This document shows positions 14,906-24,991 of a DNA stretch of 64,000 nt, piece by piece. The DNA lies in the NCBI GenBank assembly GCA_964494625.1, contig CAZBRT010000002.1:496001-560000 (forward strand). Reading direction: 5' to 3'. Position numbers and translations under genes: made by a program. Source of the stretch: UBA2784 sp964494625 (lineage in GTDB: Bacteria > Pseudomonadota > Alphaproteobacteria > Micropepsales > Micropepsaceae). A model generated the notes under the pieces. That model had not been told where the DNA came from, did not search any database, and saw only the letters and a list, made by a program, of their open reading frames with translations. The stretch's first letter is position 1, and each line of letters starts with the position of its first letter.

Positions 14906-15882
14906 GCGAGGAAATGGGTTGCGAGCGCATTATAGACAGGAATGCCGATGACAAGGTTCATCGGAAAGGTCACGGCAAGCGACACGGTCACATAATAAGC
15001 GGGGTTTGCCTCCGGCAGCGCAAGGCGCATGGCGGCAGGCACAGCAATGTAACTCGCACTTGCGCAGAGCGTGATGAAGAGGGCGCCGGTGCCGGGTGAA
15101 AGACCGATCAGCCAGGCCGCACCCAAGCCCAGCGCGCCGGCAACAAACGGCATGTAAAGTCCGAAGGCAACCAGTCCCGCAGGCAGGCCGCGTGTTGCCC
15201 GCAGGCGTGACGCCGCCACGATCCCCATGTCGAGCAGGAAGAGGCAGAGCACGCCCTTGAACGGTGCGTCGACAAAGGGGCCAATTGCTTCCATGCCTTT
15301 GGCGCCGGTCGCCCAGCCGATCACGAACGCGCCCGTGAGGAGAATGATCGAGCCGTTGAAAAAGACTTCACGCATCATGTGCCGGTTGAACAGCGGTTCG
15401 CCATTTTTTGCTCGCGCCTTGCCGGCCAGAAAAAGCCCCGCCGCAATGGCGGGCGTTTCCATCACGGCCATAACGGCCACGATCCAACCGTCGGTCACGA
15501 TGCCGAGGCCCTTCATCATCTCGCCCGCCGCCACGAAAGTTACGACCGAGATCGAGCCATAGTGCGCTGCGATAGCCGCTATATTCACGCGCTCCAGCCG
15601 CGTTGTGCGCACAAGGAACGCATAGGCGATGAGGGGAATGACGAGACCCAACACGATCCCGGCACCAGCCGTCATCGCCAGCTGCGGCCCAAAGCCGTTG
15701 GCGGCAATGGCGGCGCCACCTTTGAAGCCGATGGCCAGCATCAGATAGAGCGCAATCGCCTTGGCCACCTGTTCGGGAATGGCCAGGTCCGAGCGCACGA
15801 TCGCGGCGAGCGCACCCAGCGCAAAAAAGAGAACCATCGGCGACACGAGGTTCTGCACTGCCAGTTCGAGAAATCCGTCCAT
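14902..15882 (-). CDS. sbtA: Sodium-dependent bicarbonate transporter
   Basis: SbtA is an inner-membrane Na+/HCO3- symporter. The 326-residue product has about ten membrane segments in two inverted repeats, with conserved NLVSPMVLFFALGALAA at the start, YLMLAIGFKGG, the IAAHYGSISVVTF motif of the first repeat, and TLCASASYIAVPAAMRLALPEANPAYY of the second. The latter two are the substrate-site signature. It is followed immediately by the PII-like sbtB. SbtA is best known from cyanobacterial CO2 concentration, but homologues occur in heterotrophs, where anaplerotic or fatty-acid carboxylations may be served. No carbonic anhydrase or RuBisCO gene is in this window. Confidence 0.9.
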   Translation of the reverse strand: MDGFLELAVQNLVSPMVLFFALGALAAIVRSDLAIPEQVAKAIALYLMLAIGFKGGAAIAANGFGPQLAMTAGAGIVLGLVIPLIAYAFLVRTTRLERVNIAAIAAHYGSISVVTFVAAGEMMKGLGIVTDGWIVAVMAVMETPAIAAGLFLAGKARAKNGEPLFNRHMMREVFFNGSIILLTGAFVIGWATGAKGMEAIGPFVDAPFKGVLCLFLLDMGIVAASRLRATRGLPAGLVAFGLYMPFVAGALGLGAAWLIGLSPGTGALFITLCASASYIAVPAAMRLALPEANPAYYVTVSLAVTFPMNLVIGIPVYNALATHFLA

Positions 15883-15958
15883 GCGCCCGCTCCCGCCATC
15901 CCATCCGACGGCGGGGGACTTGTGATGGATCAGTCAGGCGGATGCAAGCGCTGCAACC

Positions 15959-16426
15959 TCAGCGCGGCAATGGAAAATCCCCGTCATCGAGGCAGGTGCA
16001 ATCGCCGAACAGCGCGCTGTCCTGCCTTGCATACCAGTCGGTCAGCGCTTCCGCGATAATGTCCTGACTGGGCCTGTGCAATTGGGCGGAAGCAAGTTTC
16101 AGGCGGATATAATGTCCGCGCTTCAACCGCACCGACACATGAAACCGCTTCTGGGGATCAGGTGCAGCCGCCGGGGCATCGCCCAAGTGGCAGGCACTGC
16201 CCTGGCTGCAGGGCTCGTCCGCAATTGCAGGCTTTGCGCGCGGCAGCGGCGGCGCAGTGGTCGACTCCACGACGGGTGCCGCAGGTTCTTCGGCCTTGCC
16301 CTGCCAGGGTGATGTCCAGCCAAGGCGCGAGCGCACCAGCATGTCTTCGGGGTAGGTAACGGTCGACGCCGGATGAGCCTCACCCTTGCGTGCGAGAAGT
16401 CCAGCAGTCAGTGATGCAAAACGCAT
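15959..16426 (-). CDS. Hypothetical protein with a ribbon-helix-helix-like C-terminus
   Basis: This 155-residue protein has a disordered Pro/Ala-rich middle (APVVESTTAPPLPRAKP) and an ordered C-terminal part reading RFHVSVRLKRGHYIRLKLASAQ...SQDIIAEALTDWYA. The alternation of a short beta strand and two helices, with the SQDIIAEAL segment, resembles a ribbon-helix-helix DNA-binding domain. It lies 9 bp downstream of a ParA-type ATPase in the same orientation, so a ParA/centromere-binding-protein pair is inferred. The tail contains a DCTCLDDGDF segment. No direct evidence of DNA binding is available, and no centromere-like repeats are seen nearby. Confidence 0.55.
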   Translation of the reverse strand: MRFASLTAGLLARKGEAHPASTVTYPEDMLVRSRLGWTSPWQGKAEEPAAPVVESTTAPPLPRAKPAIADEPCSQGSACHLGDAPAAAPDPQKRFHVSVRLKRGHYIRLKLASAQLHRPSQDIIAEALTDWYARQDSALFGDCTCLDDGDFPLPR

Positions 16427-16435
16427 ATGATCACC

Positions 16436-17224
16436 TCACGCCGTTGCGCGGCGGCCAAAGACCGGCGCGGGTCGCCCCAGTGCATTGGTCACGCGCGCGC
16501 CAAAACCGCGCGGCATCTCGTCAAGAAGCCCGGTGCCGATCGTGTCGGTACGCTCCAGCCGCTGCGACAAATAATTCCAGAGCTCGGCTATTTCCTGCGA
16601 GGAACGGCTGGTGTCATCCACCTCCATCACGGTGCGGCCGTCGATCATCGAGGCCGCAAAATCGAGGCGGTTATGCACCGTGACCGGCGCCACCGTGCCA
16701 TGCTGCGACAGCGCAATTGCCGCCTCCATCGTGATCTTGGCGCGCGCGGTTGCGGCATTCAGGACGAAGACCATCTGCTTGCGCCGCGCCTCGATGATGT
16801 CAACGGTCGCGCCAACGGCGCGCAGATCATGCGGACTTGGCCGTGTGGGCACGACGACCAGATCGGCGTGATTGACGACTTCGGCGATGGCCTTGGTCAC
16901 CGAAGGCGGCGTATCGATCACAACCAGCCGGAATCCCTGCGCGCGGGCGGTATCGAGGTCCTGAAAGAGGTTCGTGAATACTGACTGGATGAAACTTGGC
17001 GCGGTCGCCTCGCGCACATTCCACCATTTGGCAAGGCTGCCCTGCGGGTCGGTGTCGATCAGCGCAACCGGTCCGGCGCCAGCCCGTTCCGCCTGAACGG
17101 CAATGTGACCAGCCAACGTCGTCTTGCCGGAGCCGCCTTTCTGGGACGCCACCACAAGGACACGCATGGCCGGAGTTCCGGCAGGGGGCTGGCCATTGGT
17201 CGATAGAGGCAGGGTGTGCGGCAT
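16436..17224 (-). CDS. ParA/MinD-family ATPase
   Basis: This 262-residue deviant-Walker ATPase has the signature KGGSGKTT (residues 29-36), ALIDTDPQGSLAKWW (A' box) and LVVIDTPPS (Walker B). The KGG signature lysine marks the ParA/MinD group that dimerises on ATP and binds DNA or membrane non-specifically. It has no N-terminal HTH, so it is not a P1-type ParA, and the short length suits small partition or protein-positioning ATPases. An amphipathic membrane-targeting tail as in MinD is not obvious. The ATG at 17224 is preceded by GAGGAA. It is a second-type ParA, not the chromosomal parAB pair (no ParB neighbour). Confidence 0.85.
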   Translation of the reverse strand: MPHTLPLSTNGQPPAGTPAMRVLVVASQKGGSGKTTLAGHIAVQAERAGAGPVALIDTDPQGSLAKWWNVREATAPSFIQSVFTNLFQDLDTARAQGFRLVVIDTPPSVTKAIAEVVNHADLVVVPTRPSPHDLRAVGATVDIIEARRKQMVFVLNAATARAKITMEAAIALSQHGTVAPVTVHNRLDFAASMIDGRTVMEVDDTSRSSQEIAELWNYLSQRLERTDTIGTGLLDEMPRGFGARVTNALGRPAPVFGRRATA

Positions 17225-17404
17225 GGGTTCCTCGTCGCGTGCAGACAGGCACGTGCGGTTGAGACTAGCCGCGGCGCTTTAAGCCGTGCTGAAGCCCGTG
17301 CGCCAAGTTTGCATCAAATTCATGCGCAATTTGCTATTGATGCTCGACATCGGCGCGGCCCAGCGGCGACAATGGCAAAAGCAGACCTTCTTGCGGGATG
17401 TTTC

Positions 17405-17668
17405 ATGCGCCGACCGATCCTTGCTGCCCTTGCATCCCTCCTCATGCTCTCCGCCTGTGCGGAGAACCGGTTTGCGGAGGATCCGCTTTATGACATCGGC
17501 TACAGCGATGGCTGTGCTGCCGCGCAAACAACAGGCGTTGGCGGACGGCCTGCCCCGCGTTCGAGCGAGGAGCCCTATCGCGCCGGGTGGTCAGCAGGCT
17601 TTGGCTCATGCGGCGGCAATTCGGCCGCAGGCCGCGACGAAGACGACATGACGGGAGGAAGCCGTTGA
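17405..17668 (+). CDS. Small lipoprotein
   Basis: This 87-residue protein has a classic lipoprotein signal (RRPILAALASLLMLSAC, lipobox LSAC), so the mature protein would start at a lipidated Cys. The rest contains DIGYSDGCAAAQTTG and PYRAGWSAGFGSCGG, a pair of GxxxG-like aromatic and Cys repeats that may form a disulfide. No known family is recognised with confidence. The ATG at 17405 follows GCGGGA. Its stop overlaps the start of the methyltransferase gene, so they are co-translated. Confidence 0.65.
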   Translation: MRRPILAALASLLMLSACAENRFAEDPLYDIGYSDGCAAAQTTGVGGRPAPRSSEEPYRAGWSAGFGSCGGNSAAGRDEDDMTGGSR

Positions 17669-18504
17669 AGGCGAACCAGTCGCCGCCGGCGGATGATGAA
17701 ACCGGCGGGCTTTCAGTGCCGCTCCTCAAGGCACTGCATCTTCTGACGCGTGACGGGAAACTGAACGCCGACAGCCGCCGCAAGCTCAAGCAGGTGCAGC
17801 ACCTCTTCCAGCTCATCAAGCCGTCACTCGATGATCTGGCCAAGGATGGCGCAGAGCCGCTGATCGCGGACATGGGTGCGGGCAAGTCCTATCTCGGGTT
17901 CATTCTCTATGATCTCTATCTGCGAGCCTTGGGGCGCGGGCAGATGTGGTCCGTCGAAGCGCGTGCAGAACTTGTCGCCAAGGCTCAAGCGCTGGCGCGC
18001 GACAGCGGCTTTGAGCGCATGCATTTTGTGGCGGGCGCGATTGCCACGGCGCGCCTGCCTCTTGCCGACGGCACACGCATCGGGCTTGTGACCGCGCTTC
18101 ATGCCTGTGACACGGCAACAGACGATGCGATCCGCTTTGCACTTGCCCATGATGCGCGCTTCATCGCGCTGGTGCCGTGCTGTCAGGCCGAAGTCGCGCG
18201 CTTGCTTGATGACGTCAAACCATCCGGCGTCGCCGAACTGTGGCGGCGGCCGATGCATCGGCGGGAGTTTGCCTCCAACCTCACCAATGTGATCCGGGCG
18301 CTTTATCTTGAGGCGTGCGGCTACAAGGTGCGGGTCACCGAATTCACCGGCTTTGAGCATACGCTCAAGAATGAACTCATCCTGGCCGAGCGCATCCAGC
18401 GGACAAACGCCATGGCGGAACGTGCGCTCAAGGAACTTCTTGCGCAGATCCCGGTCAAGCCCGGCCTTCTGAAAGGCGACGCGCGCTTTACGCCTTCTGC
18501 CTGA
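17665..18504 (+). CDS. SAM-dependent methyltransferase (Methyltransf_32-like), TTG start
   Basis: This 279-residue cytoplasmic enzyme has a Rossmann methyltransferase domain starting with IADMGAGKSYLGF (SAM motif I), then VEARAELVAKA, LVTALHACDTATDDAI and VPCCQAEVA. The HACD...PCCQ pattern matches the METTL25/GSTCD-like Methyltransf_32 group rather than rRNA methyltransferases of other types. The TTG at 17665 is preferred because GGGAGGAA lies 5 nt upstream and the codon overlaps the lipoprotein stop (TTGA); no better ATG exists before the conserved part. The last 17 bp overlap the converging antiporter gene. The substrate is unknown. Confidence 0.75.
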   Translation: MKANQSPPADDETGGLSVPLLKALHLLTRDGKLNADSRRKLKQVQHLFQLIKPSLDDLAKDGAEPLIADMGAGKSYLGFILYDLYLRALGRGQMWSVEARAELVAKAQALARDSGFERMHFVAGAIATARLPLADGTRIGLVTALHACDTATDDAIRFALAHDARFIALVPCCQAEVARLLDDVKPSGVAELWRRPMHRREFASNLTNVIRALYLEACGYKVRVTEFTGFEHTLKNELILAERIQRTNAMAERALKELLAQIPVKPGLLKGDARFTPSA

Positions 18505-20974
18505 CGTCTTCGCTGCCGCGCCGCTCTTCGGCCTTGCGGGCGATATGGGCCTCAAGGCCCGGATATTGCCGGAAGAGCGACTGGAGATCGCGCTGGCGCA
18601 GCGTCAGCAATTCGCAATAGGTGGCGGCAATGACATCGGCATTGCGGGGCTGCGCCTTGATGAGCGCCACTTCGCCGAAGAAGTCGCCGCGCTTCAGCCG
18701 TACCGGATGCGGACGGACCATGACATCCACCTCGCCCGAGACGATGAAATACATCTCGCTGCCGGTTTCGCCCGCCTTGATGATCCGCTCGCCCTGCACC
18801 GCCAGCTGCGGCCGGAGAAGCTTGGCGATGCGGTCGATGCTTTCGCGCGCGACGCCGGTAAAGAGCGGCACCTTGGCAATCATGTCGGTCAGCTCAAGAC
18901 CAAGGTCAAGCTTCGGGCGGTGCGACAGCGCCTTCATGCGGCGCAGGCGGTCGTTCTCCAGTTCCTCGAACACTTCCGCCGAGATCAACGACTGGTCGAG
19001 CTGCACGCGATATTCGGATTCCTCGATGGCCAGCGACAGGCGCTCGACCAGCCGCTGACGGATGAGGGTCGCGTAATCCGGATACTGGAGCTCCAGCGCC
19101 GAGTGCGTGGCATGGATCGAGGCCGCGCGGCTTGCGAGGATCACTTCAAGGCGCGCATAGGCGTCGTCGCCGATCACGGGTTTCAGCTGGTTCGCGCCGA
19201 ATTCCTTGATGTCGGAGAGGATGCGGTCCTTGATGAGCATGATCTCGAAGCGCGCCGCGATCTCGCCCGCCAGCGGTCCTTCGATTCCGAACTCGCGGTG
19301 AAGCCACAAGGATGCACGGAAGCGCCAGGTGACGCGGTGATTGCGCCGGGACGCCTCGACATAGCCCGCCTCGCCGCGCGCGATCGTCGCGTCGAGCAGG
19401 CGGCCCGTATAGGCGAGCATCGTATCCACGACTTCGCGGTCGGCCAGACCGCGCTGCAGATAATCGATGCACAATTCCGTCTCGCGGTTGCAAGCCGAGA
19501 TCAGCCCGACCATCAAGCGGTCGTCGGGGCCAAGCTCGGCGCGGAAACGCTGATCCTCCTCCATCGTCTGGGCGGGGCTTACGGCGTGTTCCAGACCGAG
19601 GCGCTTGGCGGCTTCGGCGACCTCGCGCTCGACGCGGGCGCGCGACAGCGCCAGCACGCGGTTCTTCACCATGCGCTCGCGGTCATCAAGCTTGTCGAGG
19701 CGCAGGAGCTTCATCAGCGGGCGCAGCGTGATCGCGTTCAGGAACAAGGTCGCGAGCACAAAGCCGATGGCCACTACGAAAATGTAGCGCCGCGTTTCGG
19801 CATCGATCAGCCCTGTATCGGCGACCGACAGGGCCAAGGCTGCGGTGACCGCGCCGCGCACACCGCCCCACCAGAGCACGGTCTTGTAGCGGATGCTGAT
19901 CGGACCGGCGAGCCGCGCAAAGGCGATGACAGGCATCAGCCCGTAAAGCGAGAAGCCGCGTGCCACCAGGGCCGCAATGAAGACAACCGCAATGCCGTTC
20001 GCATCGGACATCGACAACTGGTTGATGGCATCGGGGAACTTCATCGCGGCCAGAACGAAGATGAGCAAAGTTGCCCAGAAGTCGAGCTGGCGCCAGATCG
20101 CCAGCAGCGCTTCCCATGTGCCGGGGGTAAGACGCGTGCGGGCGGTTGTCGAGACGGTGATCGCCGCCGTCACCACGGCGATGATGCCGGAAGCGCCCGC
20201 ATAACGCTGGGCAATGATGAAGGAGAGATAGGCCAGTGCGACGGAAAGCGTCAGCTCGGTCACCATGAAGCCGCGCGCGAGCGGCACCAGCCAGCCGAAA
20301 ATGCGGCCGAGCGCATAGCCGATGATGATGCCGCCCGTCATCGCGACGACGAACTCGACAGCAACATCAAGCACACCGCCTTCAGCGCCGGTGATGAGAA
20401 GCTGCAACAAGACCGCAAAGAGCGCGATGGCCGCGGCGTCGTTGAAAAGGCTTTCACCCTCCACAATCACGGAAAGCCGCCTTGGCGCGCCGATGTCGCG
20501 GAAAATGCTGAGGACGGCAGCGGTATCGGTCGGCGAGACGATGGCGCCCAGCACAAGCGCCGTCAGAAGGCTGATGCCGAGCATGAGATGCAGCGCATAG
20601 CCGACGGCCAGGCAGCACAGGACCACCGCCACAATCGCCAGCAGCATGACGGGCCAGATGTCATCAAACAGGCGGCGCGCGTCGATGGTCAGCCCGCCGG
20701 CAAAAAGGAGCGGCGGCAGGAAAAGATAAAGCAGGCTTTCCGAATCCGGACTGATATTGCCCACGCCGCGGAATATGTCGCCCAGCGCCCCATCCATGAG
20801 CGAGCCGGTCGCAATCGTTGCGCCAATCGCTGCACCGAAGACAGCGAGCAAGACCGAATAAGGCACGGCAACGCGCTTGGCTGCCGGCACCAGCATGCTG
20901 CCCACACCGAGCAGCGATACGGCACCAAGCACGCCAAGAATGGCCCCTGTCACGGCGTGGACTGGTTCGCTCAT
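18488..20974 (-). CDS. CPA1-type Na+/H+ antiporter with C-terminal cyclic-nucleotide-binding domain
   Basis: This 828-residue inner-membrane exchanger has three parts: a Na+/H+ exchanger domain of about 12 segments (residues 1-430), a cytosolic helical linker (430-680), and a C-terminal cyclic-nucleotide-binding fold (about 690-800). The transport domain shows GAIVSPTDTAAVLS, the VEGESLFNDAAAIALF motif and WGGVRGAVTAALALS, standard for CPA1. The C-terminal FGEVALIKAQPRNADVIA contains the phosphate-binding cassette, including the Arg that contacts the nucleotide phosphate. The layout resembles plant SOS1-like exchangers. cAMP or another ligand may gate transport; this is inferred from the domain. 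The ATG at 20974 is preceded by GAGGGA at very short spacing. Confidence 0.9.
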   Translation of the reverse strand: MSEPVHAVTGAILGVLGAVSLLGVGSMLVPAAKRVAVPYSVLLAVFGAAIGATIATGSLMDGALGDIFRGVGNISPDSESLLYLFLPPLLFAGGLTIDARRLFDDIWPVMLLAIVAVVLCCLAVGYALHLMLGISLLTALVLGAIVSPTDTAAVLSIFRDIGAPRRLSVIVEGESLFNDAAAIALFAVLLQLLITGAEGGVLDVAVEFVVAMTGGIIIGYALGRIFGWLVPLARGFMVTELTLSVALAYLSFIIAQRYAGASGIIAVVTAAITVSTTARTRLTPGTWEALLAIWRQLDFWATLLIFVLAAMKFPDAINQLSMSDANGIAVVFIAALVARGFSLYGLMPVIAFARLAGPISIRYKTVLWWGGVRGAVTAALALSVADTGLIDAETRRYIFVVAIGFVLATLFLNAITLRPLMKLLRLDKLDDRERMVKNRVLALSRARVEREVAEAAKRLGLEHAVSPAQTMEEDQRFRAELGPDDRLMVGLISACNRETELCIDYLQRGLADREVVDTMLAYTGRLLDATIARGEAGYVEASRRNHRVTWRFRASLWLHREFGIEGPLAGEIAARFEIMLIKDRILSDIKEFGANQLKPVIGDDAYARLEVILASRAASIHATHSALELQYPDYATLIRQRLVERLSLAIEESEYRVQLDQSLISAEVFEELENDRLRRMKALSHRPKLDLGLELTDMIAKVPLFTGVARESIDRIAKLLRPQLAVQGERIIKAGETGSEMYFIVSGEVDVMVRPHPVRLKRGDFFGEVALIKAQPRNADVIAATYCELLTLRQRDLQSLFRQYPGLEAHIARKAEERRGSEDVRQKA

Positions 20975-21028
20975 TCCCTCGACACTCGTCAGAACCGGGT
21001 TGGGTCAGCCAATTGCATACAAGCCTAT

Positions 21029-21066
21029 GCCCCCAGAGGCTGCCCCAGAGACTGGCCCAGAGACTG
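21029..21066 (+). repeat. Three short tandem repeats of 12-13 bp
   Basis: Variants of GCCCCAGAGACTG occur three times in tandem in the 180-bp gap upstream of the antiporter gene. The repeats are slightly degenerate. No function is evident; slippage-prone DNA is the simplest reading. Confidence 0.5.
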
Positions 21067-21154
21067 GCCGAGCCCGGAAGGGCGTGAACCTACTCTGCCG
21101 CGAACGGCAACGGAAGGGCATCAATGCGGCAAAATGCGGATCCGGTCCCCCCGG

Positions 21155-22054
21155 CTATTCGAAACGGCGTTCCGGCCACCATGGAAAGAATTCCGGCATA
21201 TCTTGAGAGACCTTGTCGGGAAATTGCGCCGGGCGCTTTTCAAGGAACGACATGACGCCCTCCTTGGCATCGGCCTGGCGGCCGCGGCCATAGACACCAC
21301 GGCTGTCGATCTTGTGCGCTTCCATCGGGTGGTCTGCGCCCATCATCCGCCACAGCATCTGGCGGGTCAGCGCGACCGACACGGGGGCTGTATTGTCCAC
21401 GATCTCGCGGGCGAGCGCCATTGCGGTGGGCAACAATTCCTCCGCCTTCACGACGCGGCTGACGAGGCCACGCGCACGCGCCTCCTCCGCACCGAACAGG
21501 CGGCCGGTATAGCACCACTCGGCCGCCGTCTGGATGCCGACAAGCCGCGGCAGGAACCAGCTGGAGCAGGCTTCCGGCACGATACCGCGCCGCGCAAAGA
21601 CAAAGCCGAAGCGGGCGTCGTAACTTGCGATGCGGATATCCATCGGCAGCTGCATGGTCGCACCGATGCCGACCGATGCGCCGTTGATTGCCGCGATCAC
21701 GGGCTTCAGGCATTCAAAAATCTTGAGGGTCAGCATTCCCCCGCTGTCGCGGATGGCGGGATTTGACCAGTCGATCACGCCATCGCGCATCGCACCCTTG
21801 CGCTCGGGCCGGTCGTCGCGCGCGTCATAGTCGAAGGTTTTCGCACCTGCTGACAGATCGGCGCCCGCGCAAAAGGCCTTGCCTGCCCCTGTCACGATCA
21901 CCGCGCCCACATCATCATCCTTGTTGATGCGGTCGAATGCGTCCACCAGCTCGGTCATCATCATGCCAGTAAAGGCATTCATCTTCTCGGGGCGGTTGAG
22001 CGTTATCGTGGCGATGCGGTCGCGCACGTCATAGAGGATCTGCTGATAGGTCAT
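21155..22054 (-). CDS. Enoyl-CoA hydratase/isomerase (crotonase family)
   Basis: This 299-residue crotonase-fold enzyme acts on enoyl-CoA thioesters. Motifs are TITLNRPEKMNAFTGMM at the start, GAGKAFCAGADLS (first oxyanion-hole strand) and AAINGASVGIGATMQLPMDIRIA (second oxyanion-hole region), followed by FARRGIVPEACSSWFLPRLVG, where the Glu of IVPEA occupies the usual catalytic position. The insertion around FDYDARDDRPERKGAMRDG is typical of a subgroup often annotated as enoyl-CoA hydratase of unknown substrate. A GGGAG site precedes the ATG. It is divergent from the acyl-CoA synthetase gene, which supports a shared degradation role. Confidence 0.9.
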   Translation of the reverse strand: MTYQQILYDVRDRIATITLNRPEKMNAFTGMMMTELVDAFDRINKDDDVGAVIVTGAGKAFCAGADLSAGAKTFDYDARDDRPERKGAMRDGVIDWSNPAIRDSGGMLTLKIFECLKPVIAAINGASVGIGATMQLPMDIRIASYDARFGFVFARRGIVPEACSSWFLPRLVGIQTAAEWCYTGRLFGAEEARARGLVSRVVKAEELLPTAMALAREIVDNTAPVSVALTRQMLWRMMGADHPMEAHKIDSRGVYGRGRQADAKEGVMSFLEKRPAQFPDKVSQDMPEFFPWWPERRFE

Positions 22055-22233
22055 GGGCGAGCTCCCGGTTTTTCTGCATGCAGCCTTTGTGGCGTGAAGG
22101 AAGCCCGCGCGAAACCCCTGACGTTACGTCGCCTGTTTCGCTGCGGTTGCCCGAATGTTCGCGCGGAAGCCTTGCTTCGTGGCCCACATGTTGGCGAGAT
22201 AGGCGGGTCAGACCAGCGCATCAGGATTCTGCC

Positions 22234-23752
<1,519 letters not shown>

Positions 23753-23772
<20 letters not shown>

Positions 23773-24526
23773 CAACGGCCATCCGGGCGATCCGCTTCTG
23801 CCGCCCGGGCTTTCGCTGGGCAAGGATGGCTTGCTGCGCCGCGAGGATTTCACCTCGGAGCGGCTTGAGTGGTACCGCCAGGAAATCGCCAAGCGCGGCG
23901 GCGCACCCTTCCTTTCGCCCGAGGAGCGCGATGCATCACGCGCAGCCGTGCTGGCGGATGTTGCCCCCGGCGAGGATGTCTGGGTGTTCGGTTATGGCTC
24001 GCTGATGTGGAACCCGGCGATCCATGTGAGCGGCACGAAAGTCGCCCGCGCGCATGGGCTCAAGCGCCAGTTTGCGCTTACGCTGGAACTGGGGCGCGGC
24101 ACGCCGGAAAAACCGGGGCTCATGCTTGTTGTGGAGGAAATGCCCGGCCTGTGCTGGGGCGTCGCCCACCGGCTGGCACCCGGGCATGTGGAAAGCGAGA
24201 CCGCGATCCTCTGGTCGCGCGAGATGCTGACCGGTGCCTATCAACCGCGCTGGGTTCCCCTTGACTGCCCCGGGGGGCCAGCAAGAGCCCTTACCTTTGC
24301 TGTCAACCGCACCCATCCGCGCTATACTGGCGCGCTGGAACCTGACGAAATCGCGCGACGCATTGCCAGGGCCGAGGGTGTTCTTGGCACGAATCGCGAT
24401 TATCTGTACCGCACGCACGCGGAACTGGCCCGTCATGGGCTGGACGACCCGCATATTTCGGATATTTTTGCCCGGGTCTGCCGCCTGACCGGCGACAGGC
24501 CGGATCATCTGCCTGCTGGAGCCTGA
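23753..24526 (+). CDS. ChaC-like gamma-glutamylcyclotransferase
   Basis: This 257-residue protein matches the ChaC family, which splits glutathione into 5-oxoproline and Cys-Gly. The hallmark VFGYGSLMWNP loop begins at about residue 77. GVAHRLAPGHVESETAILWSREM and TFAVNRTHPRYTG follow, then a C-terminal segment typical of the family (GTNRDYLYRTHAELARHGLDD). The N-terminal 70 residues are an extension rich in charged residues. The start is a GTG at 23753 inside the end of the upstream ligase gene; no closer ATG is available. It is followed after 3 bp by a MaoC gene. Confidence 0.85.
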
Positions 24527-24529
24527 GAC

Positions 24530-24991
24530 ATGAAAGAGCCGCGCAACATCGAACTGAACGACCTGCCCAAACTGGCCGGCCAGGAAGTGGGCGTATCCGA
24601 CTGGCTGATGATCGATCAGGCGCGGATCAACCTTTTTGCCGAAGCAACGGGCGATCATCAGTGGATCCACACGGACCCGGAGCGGGCGGCGCGCGAATTG
24701 CCGACCAAGGGCACGATCGCGCATGGCTATCTGACCCTGTCGCTATTGCCGGCACTGGCCGCCGAGATCCTGAAAGTGACCGGCACGTCGCGCGGCATCA
24801 ATTACGGGCTCAACAAGGTGCGCTTTACCTCGATGGTGCCGACCGGGAGCCGGGTACGCCTGCGCCAGAAAATCGTGACGGTCGAACCGCGCGCGGGCGG
24901 CATGCAGGTGATGAGCGAGTTTGCTGTCGAGGTTGAGGGCCAGGCCAAAGCCGCCTGCCTTGCCGAGACGATCAGCCTGCTCTTCCCCTGA
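24530..24991 (+). CDS. MaoC-like (R)-specific enoyl-CoA hydratase
   Basis: This 153-residue hot-dog-fold hydratase has the NodN/MaoC-type signature INLFAEATGDHQWIHTDPERA, with the Asp and His of the active site, then TIAHGYLTLSLLP. The ending SRGINYGLNKVRFTSMVPTGSRVRLR is typical of the subgroup close to NodN and Rv0130. It would hydrate enoyl-CoA to (R)-3-hydroxyacyl-CoA. It sits at the end of a ligase-ChaC-MaoC run, all on the plus strand. The 3' end overlaps the converging MarR gene by 20 bp. Confidence 0.9.
   Translation: MKEPRNIELNDLPKLAGQEVGVSDWLMIDQARINLFAEATGDHQWIHTDPERAARELPTKGTIAHGYLTLSLLPALAAEILKVTGTSRGINYGLNKVRFTSMVPTGSRVRLRQKIVTVEPRAGGMQVMSEFAVEVEGQAKAACLAETISLLFP

Noticed and set aside
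18545..21766. Very long open frame (over 1000 codons) on the plus strand opposite the CPA1 antiporter
   Set aside because: It is antisense to a full-length, motif-rich exchanger gene; its composition (His, Arg, Gln, Asp) is that of a GC-rich shadow frame with no family motifs.
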